Below are positions 8,642 through 17,348 of a stretch of 64,000 nucleotides of DNA, one piece after another; the stretch's first letter is position 1, and each line of letters begins with the position of its first letter. Source of the stretch: Phycisphaerae bacterium (GTDB taxonomy: Bacteria > Planctomycetota > Phycisphaerae > Sedimentisphaerales > Anaerobacaceae). Made by a program: the position numbers and the translations under genes. Under the pieces are notes generated by a model that saw only the letters and a list, made by a program, of their open reading frames with translations, was not told the DNA's origin and searched no databases. The DNA is taken from contig JAUXAB010000006.1 in the NCBI GenBank assembly GCA_030615025.1, positions 1 to 64,000 on the forward strand, given 5' to 3'.

Positions 8642-9919
8642 TCAATCCGTGTCTTTCGGTTCTTGAATTTCTTTCGGTTTTTCCAATAACTTCTTTAGTC
8701 GCTGGTCTTTTTCTTTTTCATAGACGATTTCGCCGGCAACCATTACCTTGTCCACCCAGGCTTGGGCGTCTAAGGGATCAGAGGTCAGGAAGATTAGGGT
8801 CGCTTCTTTACCTGCTTGAATGCTTCCGAGACGGTCATCGACGCCGATGAACTGTGCAGGGTAAAGCGTTATGGATTTCAAGGCTTCGGTTCGCTTCATT
8901 CCATGTCTGACTGCGGTTGCAGCCTGGTACCACAGGTACCGTCTGCCATACTGGGAGGTGTCCGTCTGGAAGGCGAACTTGACGCCGGCTTTATGGAAAA
9001 TCATCGGGATGACTTTCATCTCTTCTTCATTTGTTTCTTCGTTGGTTTCCCAGATGATGAGCTCCGGGGACAAAATAACGGGGAGCTTTTTCTGAGCAAT
9101 CAAGGGTGCGGCTTGATAACAATAGGGGCTCAAGACCAAAACGGTGTTGAATTTATGAGTTTCATGGATCTCAATTGCCTTTGGTACGTCGGAGGCCCTA
9201 TCACAATATATAAATGCGGTCAGTTTTTTGTTCAAAAGGTCGACCATCGGCTGTTTGCGAATGTCGATTTCTTCATCGAAGGGCTTTTTTTCTTCTTTTG
9301 CATCGGCCTTTCGCTGCTCGTATTCTTCGAGATAATCTTTCAGGTCGGACATGTATCGTCTGAATCGCTGCATATGTCCCATTCGGCTGGTGTTCCCGGT
9401 CGGACGTAGGGAAATTTTCAGGCCTGTATAACGCTTGATGAGCATCGCTTCCACGGTTATGCCGTGAGGTTTTACAACCGTTCCCGTTCCGCCGAGCAGC
9501 GTGCTGTTGCCCGGAAGCACGAGCATTGCAACAACTCCGTCGCGGAGAGAGTCTTCAAAGTAAGAGCTTACCGGGTCGATTGAGTCAAATGTCGAAAGGA
9601 AAGGTACTTCAGGTATGTTTTCATTTGCCCTGTCCAAGCCGCTTGATGTGTGAGCCAGTACAAAGCCGGGCATTATAATCCTGTCCTTTGCTTCAATGAC
9701 AAAGGCATCCCAGGGAATCTCCACTTTCTTTCCAACAGCCTTTATAATCCCATCTTCGATTAAGATTGTACCGTTTTTGATGTCCGCTCCGGATATGGTG
9801 ATAATACTGCCTGCTTTAACGGCGAGCTTTTTGCGAACCGGGGCGGCAAGTACCCATGTGCTTGTGACAAATGCCATCAAGAACATTGCAACAAAAGCTT
9901 TGTAAGACTTATATTTCAT
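8642..9919 (-). CDS. Exported amidohydrolase-like protein, partial metal site (array member 6)
   Basis: 425 residues with a signal peptide (FVAMFLMAFVTSTWVLAA). Strand 1 is VLAHTSSGLD: the first His of HxH remains and the second is Ser. Lys is present in TGLKISLRP and an Asp in AFQTDTSQYG. The strand 5 and 6 His residues are replaced (FIYCDRASD, VLVLSPYCY). There is a charged helical insertion (DYLEEYEQRKADAKEEKK). The C-terminus has DDRLGSIQAGKEATLIFL and a Lys/Glu-rich tail. The ATG is preceded by GAGGAGC. Gaps are 54 bases to the next gene and 11 from the previous one. Probably inactive or altered in chemistry; this rests on motif reading only. Confidence 0.85.
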   Translation of the reverse strand: MKYKSYKAFVAMFLMAFVTSTWVLAAPVRKKLAVKAGSIITISGADIKNGTILIEDGIIKAVGKKVEIPWDAFVIEAKDRIIMPGFVLAHTSSGLDRANENIPEVPFLSTFDSIDPVSSYFEDSLRDGVVAMLVLPGNSTLLGGTGTVVKPHGITVEAMLIKRYTGLKISLRPTGNTSRMGHMQRFRRYMSDLKDYLEEYEQRKADAKEEKKPFDEEIDIRKQPMVDLLNKKLTAFIYCDRASDVPKAIEIHETHKFNTVLVLSPYCYQAAPLIAQKKLPVILSPELIIWETNEETNEEEMKVIPMIFHKAGVKFAFQTDTSQYGRRYLWYQAATAVRHGMKRTEALKSITLYPAQFIGVDDRLGSIQAGKEATLIFLTSDPLDAQAWVDKVMVAGEIVYEKEKDQRLKKLLEKPKEIQEPKDTD

Positions 9920-9930
9920 AGCTTAGCTCC

Positions 9931-11145
9931 TCACTGGGCTTTATAAACAGTCTTGCCGTTTAAAAGGACTTGCTCAATACGGGTTGTCACTTTCAGCGGG
10001 TCGCCGCTGAGGATTAATATGTCGGCATCCTTTCCCTTTTCAAGAGTTCCGACTTTGTCAGCGACGCCGAGTATTTCAGCGGGGATTATAGTGACGGCTT
10101 TCAGAGCTTTATCGTATGGCATACCGTGCCTGACGGCGAAGGCCGCCGCTGTTAACAGGTCGATTGACTGAGCCTGGGCGCCCGATGTCAATGCAACTTT
10201 GACACCCGCCTTTGTCAGGATCCCGGCATTGTTCCAGTTTACTTCCCGGCCCTCACGAAATTGGCTTGAACTGCCGGGGTAGTAGTAGAAAGGTCCCAGC
10301 ACGACAGGCACCTGCTTCTGGGCTATTTCTTCGGCGACTTTGTAGCCTTCTGTGCATTCATCAAGGATAAGCTGGAAATCATATTCTTCAGCCAGTTTTA
10401 ACGCTGTTCGGATATTAATCGCGCGTCGGACATTCAGGCGGACGGGAATTTTATCATCGAGCACAGAGGCCAGAATTTCCAAATCCGGGTCATCTTTTTT
10501 CCCGGATTTGGCATATCCCTGGGCATCAAAGAAACCTTTACGCAACATCCAGATGATAGCCATACGTGTTGTTGGCCGTCGAAAATAAAAGTTTGTGGGC
10601 GGCTGCGACCGGGGGGTTCGATTGCCGTATAGAGAATCCAAACTCATGACAGTTGTCAGAGCAACGTCTTTCTTGATTATCATTTCCTGTGGAGTTTTGC
10701 CTGTTGGCTTGACAACTACGCCCAATCCGGCAATGACGTTTCGCCAGCCGGGGGATACATATAACGTTGTGGTTCCGGTCTGGACCATCCGTTTGAGTAC
10801 TTTGCTCTGTGGATTGAGCGCAGTTGAAATCCGAATCGTCGGCGTTATTTCGTCGGACTGCTCGTTCAGGTCACCGCGAACCGGAGGTACAGCACTTGCA
10901 TCAACAAGGCCCGGCATGACGACTTTGTTGCCGGCATCAATAATAGAGGCGTTTTCGGGTATCTCAATCCCTGTCCCAATATCTGCGATTTTTCCGTCTC
11001 TAATAAGTATGACACCATCCATTATGGGATTGTCTGATATGGTCAGAATCCTGCCGGCTTTGATAGCGGTGATGTCTGCCTTGCCAAACGTTGCAGATGC
11101 CGGCACAAGCAGCAAAAAAGTCAGTAGAATGATATTAACTCTCAT
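9931..11145 (-). CDS. Exported amidohydrolase-like protein lacking metal ligands (array member 7)
   Basis: 404 residues with a signal peptide (ILLTFLLLVPASATFG). Strand 1 reads MPGLVDASAVPPVRG, so HxH is absent. The strand 5, 6 and 8 ligands are also absent (RLNVRRAINI, LILDECTEG, ALTSGAQAQ). The fold-defining C-terminal GVADKVGTLEKGKDADILIL is intact, and codon-level preservation over 1.2 kb argues against a decaying gene. Its ATG overlaps the upstream stop by four bases (ATGA). It shares LDECTEGYKVAEEIA with member 9 (LDKCTEGYLIADEIA), so these two form a dead-paralogue subgroup. Confidence 0.85.
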   Translation of the reverse strand: MRVNIILLTFLLLVPASATFGKADITAIKAGRILTISDNPIMDGVILIRDGKIADIGTGIEIPENASIIDAGNKVVMPGLVDASAVPPVRGDLNEQSDEITPTIRISTALNPQSKVLKRMVQTGTTTLYVSPGWRNVIAGLGVVVKPTGKTPQEMIIKKDVALTTVMSLDSLYGNRTPRSQPPTNFYFRRPTTRMAIIWMLRKGFFDAQGYAKSGKKDDPDLEILASVLDDKIPVRLNVRRAINIRTALKLAEEYDFQLILDECTEGYKVAEEIAQKQVPVVLGPFYYYPGSSSQFREGREVNWNNAGILTKAGVKVALTSGAQAQSIDLLTAAAFAVRHGMPYDKALKAVTIIPAEILGVADKVGTLEKGKDADILILSGDPLKVTTRIEQVLLNGKTVYKAQ

Positions 11146-12314
11146 TTTCCCTGCCTTTGATATACGATATTGCCGTTTATAATTACCATTTCAACGGTGG
11201 ATGTCGGTTGGAGCGGATCTCCATCCAAGATAACGAGGTCGGCATCTTTGCCTTTCTGGATGCTGCCTACGCGGTTGGCAACGCCGAGAATTTCCGCAGC
11301 ATTGATGGTCAAGCTCTTTAAGGCCGCTTCCGTATCGAGTCCATATTTTGCGGCAATGATGGCTGAGGTCCTTAAATCACTTAAAGGCGTTCTGGGAGCG
11401 GTTGAAGAAAATGCAACTTTGATTCCATTATCAGCCATCTTGACCACACGCTTGAGGTCCTTGTCCCTGCTGAAAAGAAGAAGCGGAGAATATATGACAG
11501 GAATATTCTGCCCGGCAATTAACTGTGCAATCTCGTCACCCTGCTCGGCTCCAATAAGTACCGCATTGAGGTCATATTCTTCGATCAGTGTCACAGCGGA
11601 AGCGATTTCATCAACGGTATATGCACATATATATGCCGGGAAGTTTGCATCTACCACGCGTTTGAGGACTTCCATACGTAAGTTGGGTTTATCTTCCTTG
11701 TGTGACTTTGCTTTATTTAGCTCTTCTCTAATCAATGCCATCAGGCCGGGGCGGGATGTTGGTCGGCGGTCGGACATCATGGCCTCATCTCTCAACGAAA
11801 ACTTAACGCCGGCATTGCGTTTTAATAGCCAGTCATTTGTTTTCTTGCCATACAATTTCACAATGGCTGTTTGACCGGCGATTGGATTTTTATTGCCTGG
11901 CGCCAACATGACGGTTGTTACTCCTGAGCGAAGGGCCTTTTTGACATCGTCTGCCAGTGGATTGAAGGCATCAAGGATTTGCATATCCGCCGTGACGGCT
12001 GAAACGGTCTCATCGATTTCGCTGTAGATATCCAGTGACAGGCCGATATGACAGTGAGCATCTATCAGGCCCGGTATAACATTCTTGTCTGAGAAGTCCA
12101 GCACTTTGGTTTTTGCGGGGATGTTTTGCTTTTTTCTCACAGCCCGGATTTTGCCATTTTTTATAATGATGACGCCGTTTTTGATGACACCATCTGTTGC
12201 CGTCCAAATTCTGCCTGCGCGAATGGCAAGATTTTGAGGCGCATTCGAAGCCCGAACCATGTAACACGGCATGCTTAGTAAAATCAGTATATTCAAGAAT
12301 ATTATCTTTTTCAC
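11142..12314 (-). CDS. Exported amidohydrolase-like protein, HxH kept, other ligands lost (array member 8)
   Basis: 390 residues, starting at a GTG that overlaps the previous stop codon (GTGA). The signal peptide is ILILLSMPCYMVRA. Strand 1 keeps HxH (LIDAHCHIGLS) and a Lys is present in AGVKFSLRDE. The strand 5 and 6 His residues (YICAYTVDE, VLIGAEQGD) and the strand 8 Asp (AFSSTAPRT) are missing. The C-terminus carries GVANRVGSIQKGKDADLVIL. A mononuclear or non-hydrolytic site is possible, but the protein may equally be non-catalytic. Translational coupling to both neighbours makes it part of the same operon. Confidence 0.85.
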   Translation of the reverse strand: MKKIIFLNILILLSMPCYMVRASNAPQNLAIRAGRIWTATDGVIKNGVIIIKNGKIRAVRKKQNIPAKTKVLDFSDKNVIPGLIDAHCHIGLSLDIYSEIDETVSAVTADMQILDAFNPLADDVKKALRSGVTTVMLAPGNKNPIAGQTAIVKLYGKKTNDWLLKRNAGVKFSLRDEAMMSDRRPTSRPGLMALIREELNKAKSHKEDKPNLRMEVLKRVVDANFPAYICAYTVDEIASAVTLIEEYDLNAVLIGAEQGDEIAQLIAGQNIPVIYSPLLLFSRDKDLKRVVKMADNGIKVAFSSTAPRTPLSDLRTSAIIAAKYGLDTEAALKSLTINAAEILGVANRVGSIQKGKDADLVILDGDPLQPTSTVEMVIINGNIVYQRQGK

Positions 12315-13615
12315 TGCCGGGCTTTCCTCTCAAAAACGACTTTGCCTTCTATCAGAACCATTTCAACCTGAGTGAGTGTGTCCAAAGGATGGCCGCTCAT
12401 AATGACTACGTCGGCATCTTTGCCTACTTCCAGGCTGCCGATTCGGTCGGCTACTCCGAGTATCTCAGCAGGAGTCAGGGTGATTGCCCGAAGCGCGGCA
12501 TCTTTGTTCATACCGTTAGCTGCGGCCAGCGCGGCTGCCAATGTTATGAACTTCGAACTTGCGCCGTCTCTTCCCGATACACCCAGTGCTGCTTTGATCC
12601 CCTTTTTCGATAAGACTGCGGCATTACTCATATCGTGTTTGCGATACTCTAACCTCGGCATATCGACGAAGGATGTGGAAACTGGACCGACGATGACGGG
12701 GACCTTTCGCCGGGCAATCTCGTCAGCTATTAAATAGCCCTCGGTACACTTATCTAAAATCAAAGAAAAACCAAACTCATCAGCCAATCGCAAAGCGTTC
12801 AAAATATCAACGACGCGGTGGGCCTCAACCTGGAGTGGAATTTCTTTACGAAGAACCTGAGCAAGGACATCGTTGGCAGGACTGGTTCTGAACCTGGCCG
12901 GCCTTTTTGGCTTCTCTTTTTTTTCTGTATCTTTTCCGCTTTCTTTCTTTTCGTATTCCGCTTTTTTCCTGTTGTATTCGGCCAGCTCTCGCTCGTACTT
13001 TTCCTTTCCTTGCATGTAAACTTTTGTCGCAATCAAGGCTTCACGAATCGATGAGTAATGTCCCAAGCGAGTCAGCGATGAGAATTCGTTATTTGTTGAC
13101 ATACCTACGGCGGCTTTAACTGCAACATCCGCTTTCAAAAGCATCCTGTCTACATTTTTAGAGCCGTTCAGTTTCAAAACCGCGCTTCTGCCGCCGATTA
13201 AACCGCGGCTGCCCGGCGCGACACACACGGCAGTGACACCTTGCGCCAGCACTTCCCGGTATTCTTTAATGAATGGGTCAATCGCATCGAGAATATTTAG
13301 CTCAGGCACGATGGTACGGCTTTCATTTAACTCCCTGTCCATCACGAACAGCCGGGATTGAGAATCAATAAGACCGGGCATAACAAACTTGTCATTAGCA
13401 TCAATGAGTCGAACATCCGCTGGTAAAACCACATTCTGTCCGAGTGCTTCAATCTTCCCATCCTTTATAAGGACTATGCCATTTTCGATGGGATTGTCAC
13501 TGATGGTAAGGATATGACCGGCGCGAATTGCGATGCCTTGATTGCCAAACGCGCTTGTTAAAATGAATAACAAAAGCAAAGATGAAATGATAACGACACT
13601 TCTAAATTTCGTCAT
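12311..13615 (-). CDS. Exported amidohydrolase-like protein, first gene of the array (member 9)
   Basis: About 434 residues from the ATG at 13615, which has GGAG and AAGG upstream and a good signal peptide (VVIISSLLLLFILTSAFG). An in-frame ATG at 13630 would leave only about a 12-base leader behind the promoter at 13649-13677. HxH is lost (LIDSQSRLFV). Lys (AVKAAVG) and the strand 5 His (QVEAHRVVD) remain; strand 6 and 8 ligands are not clear. It contains a long Lys/Glu helical insertion (NRKKAEYEKKESGKD and following). C-terminal motif GVADRIGSLEVGKDADVVIM. As promoter-proximal gene it should be the most abundantly transcribed, although it looks non-catalytic. Confidence 0.85.
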   Translation of the reverse strand: MTKFRSVVIISSLLLLFILTSAFGNQGIAIRAGHILTISDNPIENGIVLIKDGKIEALGQNVVLPADVRLIDANDKFVMPGLIDSQSRLFVMDRELNESRTIVPELNILDAIDPFIKEYREVLAQGVTAVCVAPGSRGLIGGRSAVLKLNGSKNVDRMLLKADVAVKAAVGMSTNNEFSSLTRLGHYSSIREALIATKVYMQGKEKYERELAEYNRKKAEYEKKESGKDTEKKEKPKRPARFRTSPANDVLAQVLRKEIPLQVEAHRVVDILNALRLADEFGFSLILDKCTEGYLIADEIARRKVPVIVGPVSTSFVDMPRLEYRKHDMSNAAVLSKKGIKAALGVSGRDGASSKFITLAAALAAANGMNKDAALRAITLTPAEILGVADRIGSLEVGKDADVVIMSGHPLDTLTQVEMVLIEGKVVFERKARQ

Positions 13616-13648
13616 CACCTTATTCTCCATAAATTAACAAGAAACCTC

Positions 13649-13677
13649 ATTCTAACACGATTTATCAACTATGTCAA
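13649..13677 (-). promoter_or_regulatory. Sigma-70-type promoter of the amidohydrolase operon
   Basis: Minus-strand TTGACA (-35, at 13672-13677) and TAGAAT (-10, at 13649-13654) are separated by exactly 17 bases and point at the array about 20-35 bases away. This is the clearest promoter in the window and the only one seen for the whole 12.5 kb operon. Confidence 0.75.
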
Positions 13678-13827
13678 CTCGGAATTTCGCATTTAACTTC
13701 ATGAACAGTACTCCTGGACGGTACGGCCTCTATAATAGCACAATATGCGGTTCGATTTCAACACCTCTGACCGTCAACTCGGCCAACATTCCTGTCAGAA
13801 AGGCACAAAAATACGCCAATTCGCTGA

Positions 13828-13998
13828 AAATCCAACATTTCGACACTTTTTCGACGCACCCTGACCCCTGATGATGTCTACCATGGCAGACGAGATGAGA
13901 TTCTGACAAAGCGGGCTGAATTAAAAGAGAAAACTGTTCTTGAAAGAAACTATTATAATGGTAAAATCATAGAGATAGGAGCTGAAGTCGCTCTCTAA
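13828..13998 (+). pseudogene. C-terminal remnant of an IS3/rve-type transposase
   Basis: Frame ending at the TAA at 13996-13998 reads RRTLTPDDVYHGRRDEIL, then KRAELKEKTVLERN. LTP-x-D/E-V-Y-x-G-R is the hallmark C-terminal tail of integrase-core (rve) transposases of IS3-like elements. The frame is closed by a stop at 13825-13827 and nothing upstream is transposase-like, so only the last ~50 residues survive. It lies between the divergent amidohydrolase operon and the first PQQ gene, marking an old insertion at this boundary. Confidence 0.65.
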
Positions 13999-14049
13999 TT
14001 CAGAGTCTGATTTGTCTCAATTATGCTGACGACATATAGTCAAGCACAT

Positions 14050-17000
14050 ATGAGAACGAAGTGTTGGTCATTTACAGGGATTGCTTGTGTTCTGTGGATT
14101 TTGTGTGTTGTTTCGTCTGTCTTGGCTCAACCCGGAGATCCCGAGCAGCAAGCCAAACAGATTTTAGAAATCACCGGGGTCAAAGGTGGTCTCATCGTGC
14201 ACATCGGCTGCGGCGATGGAAAGCTGACTGCGGCACTACGCGCCAGCGAAAGCTACCTGGTCCACGGACTGGACAGCAACGCACAAGCAGTAAAGGCAGC
14301 GAGAGAACACATCCGGAAGCTGGGAATCTACGGGCCGGTGTCGGTCGAGGAGTTTGACGGGAAGCGACTGCCATACGCGGAAAACATGGTGAACCTGGTA
14401 GTGGCGGAGGATCTCGGTGGCGTCACGATGGCCGAGGTGATGCGTGTGCTGGCTCCCGGCGGCGTGCTGTATGTGAAGCAGGATGGCCGCTGGAGGAAGA
14501 CCATCAAGCCACGACCCAAAAATACTGACGAGTGGACGCATTTCCTTCACGATGCAAGCGGAAATGCGGTTGCCCATGATGATGTCGTCGGGCCGCCTCG
14601 TTACGTCCAGTGGATCGCGGATCCTCGGCACACTCTCAGTCACGAACACACTCCGAGCATCAACGCTTTGGTCTCGGCTGGTGGACGGATATTCTACATC
14701 GCCGACCAGGCTCGGATTGGATCTGTCCGACGGCCTCCCAAATGGCATCTTGTCGCCCGCGATGCATACAACGGAATTCTGCTCTGGAAGCGGCCCTTCA
14801 GTCCATGGTTTCCCCATATCGTCAACTGGGGCGCCGCGCCACGTCAACTTCAGCGAAGGCTGGTTGCTGTTGGGAATCGCGTCTATGTAACTCTCGGCCT
14901 ACACGCCCCGCTAAGTGCCGTGGATGCGGCGACGGGAGAAACTCTCAAGGTCTACGAGAAGACTCGGGGCACGGAGGAAATCGTATGTCACAAGGGGATT
15001 CTCCTGCTCACCGTCCGAAGCGTCACCGACGAACGAATGGCCGAATTGGCAAAATGGTCACAACTCGCAGAAAAGAAGCACTCTCCTCTGTATGCGAGAG
15101 AGACCGCGCAGCCGCTGCTCAATCGTTTTCGCTCGGTTGAAGCAAAAGCCCAGAAAGCTGTCCTTGCCATCAATGCCGATACGGGCCGTTTACTATGGAA
15201 AAAAGAGGGCACGGATGCCGCCGGCCTGAGACCTGTTACCCTCTGCGCCATAGGCGAGCAGGTGTTCTATCAGAAGGGAAAGGACGTCGTCTGCCTGGAT
15301 CTGAGAACGGGAGGAGAACAGTGGTCGGTATCCTCTGCTCCTCTGCGCGTGGTCTCCGACGATAGCGTCATCTGTGCCAGCGGCCGAACCGTCACCGCCC
15401 TATCTGCGGAGACGGGAAAGATACTTTGGAGCCAGCCCGGTTTGCTCACTGACATTCGGGATGCGTTCGTTGTCAAGGGATCGCTATGGCTGGGCGGATT
15501 CAAACCATGCGAGGGTAAAAGGGGACCTGTGTGGGGTCCGTATTTTGTTACGCAGCGTGAACTGACCACAGGCAAAAAACTGAGACACATCGAACCCGAG
15601 AACCCTGGGCACCATCATCGATGCTGGAGGAACAAGGCCACCGATCGCTATATTCTCGGCGGCAGAAGAGGCGTTGAGTACATTGACCTGCAAACCGGCG
15701 ATGTCCTGTGGCACAGTTGGGTACGAGGCGTCTGCAAATATGGTGTGATGCCTTGCAACGGCCTGCTCTACGCGCCCCCTCATGCCTGCGGATGCTACAT
15801 CGCGGCGAAGCTGACGGGGTTTTATGCCTTGGCGTCCGAGACGGATTCGGGATTCTCGGCTGGCAAGGTCAGCGAAGATGGTCTGGAGCGCGGTCCGGCG
15901 TATTCCGAAGGAGTCCGCAGAGGGCAATCCGCCATGGCCGATGACGAGTGGCCCACCTACAGGCACGATGCCCAACGCAGCGGCTTTACGCGGAGCTCAG
16001 TGCCCGCCGTCCTGCGCCGCAGGTGGCAAACGGATGTCGGTGGGAAGCTCACGAGTCCAACCGTTGCCGGGGGCAAGGTGTTCGTGGCCTCTGTGGATGA
16101 GCACAGGGTCTGTGCGATGGATGCCGATTCGGGTAGTTCGACGTGGGACTTCACGGCGGACGCACGCGTCGACTCGCCGCCGACTCTATACGCCAACCGG
16201 GCGATCTTCGGGTGCCGCGACGGATACGTATACAGCTTGCGAACGTCGGACGGCACGTTGGCCTGGCGTCTGCGAGCGGCTCACGCTGCACGACGAATAA
16301 CAGCCAGCGGCCAACTCGAATCCGCATCACCTGTACACGGAAGCGTGTTGGTCCGGGGTGGTGTGGCATATTTTACGGCGGGCAGATCATCATACCTGGA
16401 TGGCGGGCTTGACTTCTATCGACTTGAAGCCCAGACCGGCAAAACCCTGTCGAGAACTCGCATATACAGCCCCGACCCTGAAACTGGCAAACAGCCCGAA
16501 CAGTATGGGCCTGCATACATGCCCGGAGCGCTCGGGGAGATCCTCACCAGTGACGACCAATACGTCTACTTGCGCGACATGGTTTTGGACAAGCTCGGCG
16601 GCAGGCAGGAGAAAGGGAATCCACACTTGTTTACGCTGACCGGCTTCCTGGATGACTCATGGCCTCACCGCTCCTACTGGATCTTCGGCACACGTTGTTC
16701 CATCTCGACCGGTTGCAGCGGGCGCGACAAAAATCTCATCTCCGGCAGGTTGCTTGTCTTTGATAAGCCGATGATCTACGGATACGGACGGGCTAAAATC
16801 CATTGGTCAAACCAGCTGCAGGACGGAGCGTACCGGTTGTTTGCCCTCAACTCAGACGATGGGACAGAGCAGTGGACAAAGCCTGTGCCGATCCAGGTCC
16901 GGGCGATGGTCCTGGCGGACAAGGTGCTGTTCGTGGCTGGCCCCCCAGCCCACGCAGGCGATGGGTCGGTGGATCGTGACGAGAGCCGGGGAGCGCTGCT

Positions 17001-17145
17001 AATGGCCGTCTCGGCCTCTGACGGGACCGAGGTGGCGAAGTACCGACTCGATTCGTCGCCCGTCTTTGACGGCATGGCTGCCGCAAATGGCCGACTGTAC
17101 CTGTCACTGAAAAATGGTCAGGTACTCTGTATGGCAGGACAGTAG
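14050..17145 (+). CDS. Exported methyltransferase-like / PQQ beta-propeller protein, copy A
   Basis: About 1,031 residues. The start at 14050 fits the signal peptide (GIACVLWILCVVSSVLAQ) better than the ATG at 14023. Residues about 40-155 form a Rossmann methyltransferase-like domain with an intact glycine-rich SAM motif (VHIGCGDGKLTAAL) and VMRVLAPGGVLYV. The rest carries two blocks of PQQ-type repeats, with D/A-x-TG-x-x-x-W units such as AINADTGRLLW, ALSAETGKILW and YIDLQTGDVLW, joined by WPTYRHDAQRSG. A cysteine pair lies in LLYAPPHACGCY. The protein should be periplasmic or surface-located, where SAM is not normally available, so the methyltransferase head may act as a binding module. The function is unknown. 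Confidence 0.8.
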   Translation: MRTKCWSFTGIACVLWILCVVSSVLAQPGDPEQQAKQILEITGVKGGLIVHIGCGDGKLTAALRASESYLVHGLDSNAQAVKAAREHIRKLGIYGPVSVEEFDGKRLPYAENMVNLVVAEDLGGVTMAEVMRVLAPGGVLYVKQDGRWRKTIKPRPKNTDEWTHFLHDASGNAVAHDDVVGPPRYVQWIADPRHTLSHEHTPSINALVSAGGRIFYIADQARIGSVRRPPKWHLVARDAYNGILLWKRPFSPWFPHIVNWGAAPRQLQRRLVAVGNRVYVTLGLHAPLSAVDAATGETLKVYEKTRGTEEIVCHKGILLLTVRSVTDERMAELAKWSQLAEKKHSPLYARETAQPLLNRFRSVEAKAQKAVLAINADTGRLLWKKEGTDAAGLRPVTLCAIGEQVFYQKGKDVVCLDLRTGGEQWSVSSAPLRVVSDDSVICASGRTVTALSAETGKILWSQPGLLTDIRDAFVVKGSLWLGGFKPCEGKRGPVWGPYFVTQRELTTGKKLRHIEPENPGHHHRCWRNKATDRYILGGRRGVEYIDLQTGDVLWHSWVRGVCKYGVMPCNGLLYAPPHACGCYIAAKLTGFYALASETDSGFSAGKVSEDGLERGPAYSEGVRRGQSAMADDEWPTYRHDAQRSGFTRSSVPAVLRRRWQTDVGGKLTSPTVAGGKVFVASVDEHRVCAMDADSGSSTWDFTADARVDSPPTLYANRAIFGCRDGYVYSLRTSDGTLAWRLRAAHAARRITASGQLESASPVHGSVLVRGGVAYFTAGRSSYLDGGLDFYRLEAQTGKTLSRTRIYSPDPETGKQPEQYGPAYMPGALGEILTSDDQYVYLRDMVLDKLGGRQEKGNPHLFTLTGFLDDSWPHRSYWIFGTRCSISTGCSGRDKNLISGRLLVFDKPMIYGYGRAKIHWSNQLQDGAYRLFALNSDDGTEQWTKPVPIQVRAMVLADKVLFVAGPPAHAGDGSVDRDESRGALLMAVSASDGTEVAKYRLDSSPVFDGMAAANGRLYLSLKNGQVLCMAGQ

Positions 17146-17348
17146 CTGCTAATGCTCGTCTCTTGATGGTGGCTTGGCTGTATTACTTGTTTGAACCATC
17201 ACGTGACCAACAGCCTTGATTTTTTGGGGCAGAAGAAGTAAGCTATGGCGGCTTTTGAAACAACGGATGGAAAAAGCATAGTACCTGTCGTGCTTCAAGC
17301 AGGTGAGCGAATAGAAGCAGTAAAAGACCAAGTACTTGGGAGGTAATT

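Noticed and set aside
17146-17348. Terminator or riboswitch between the PQQ genes
   Set aside because: Only a 5-bp ACCTG/CAGGT pairing with a long loop is visible and no T-run follows.
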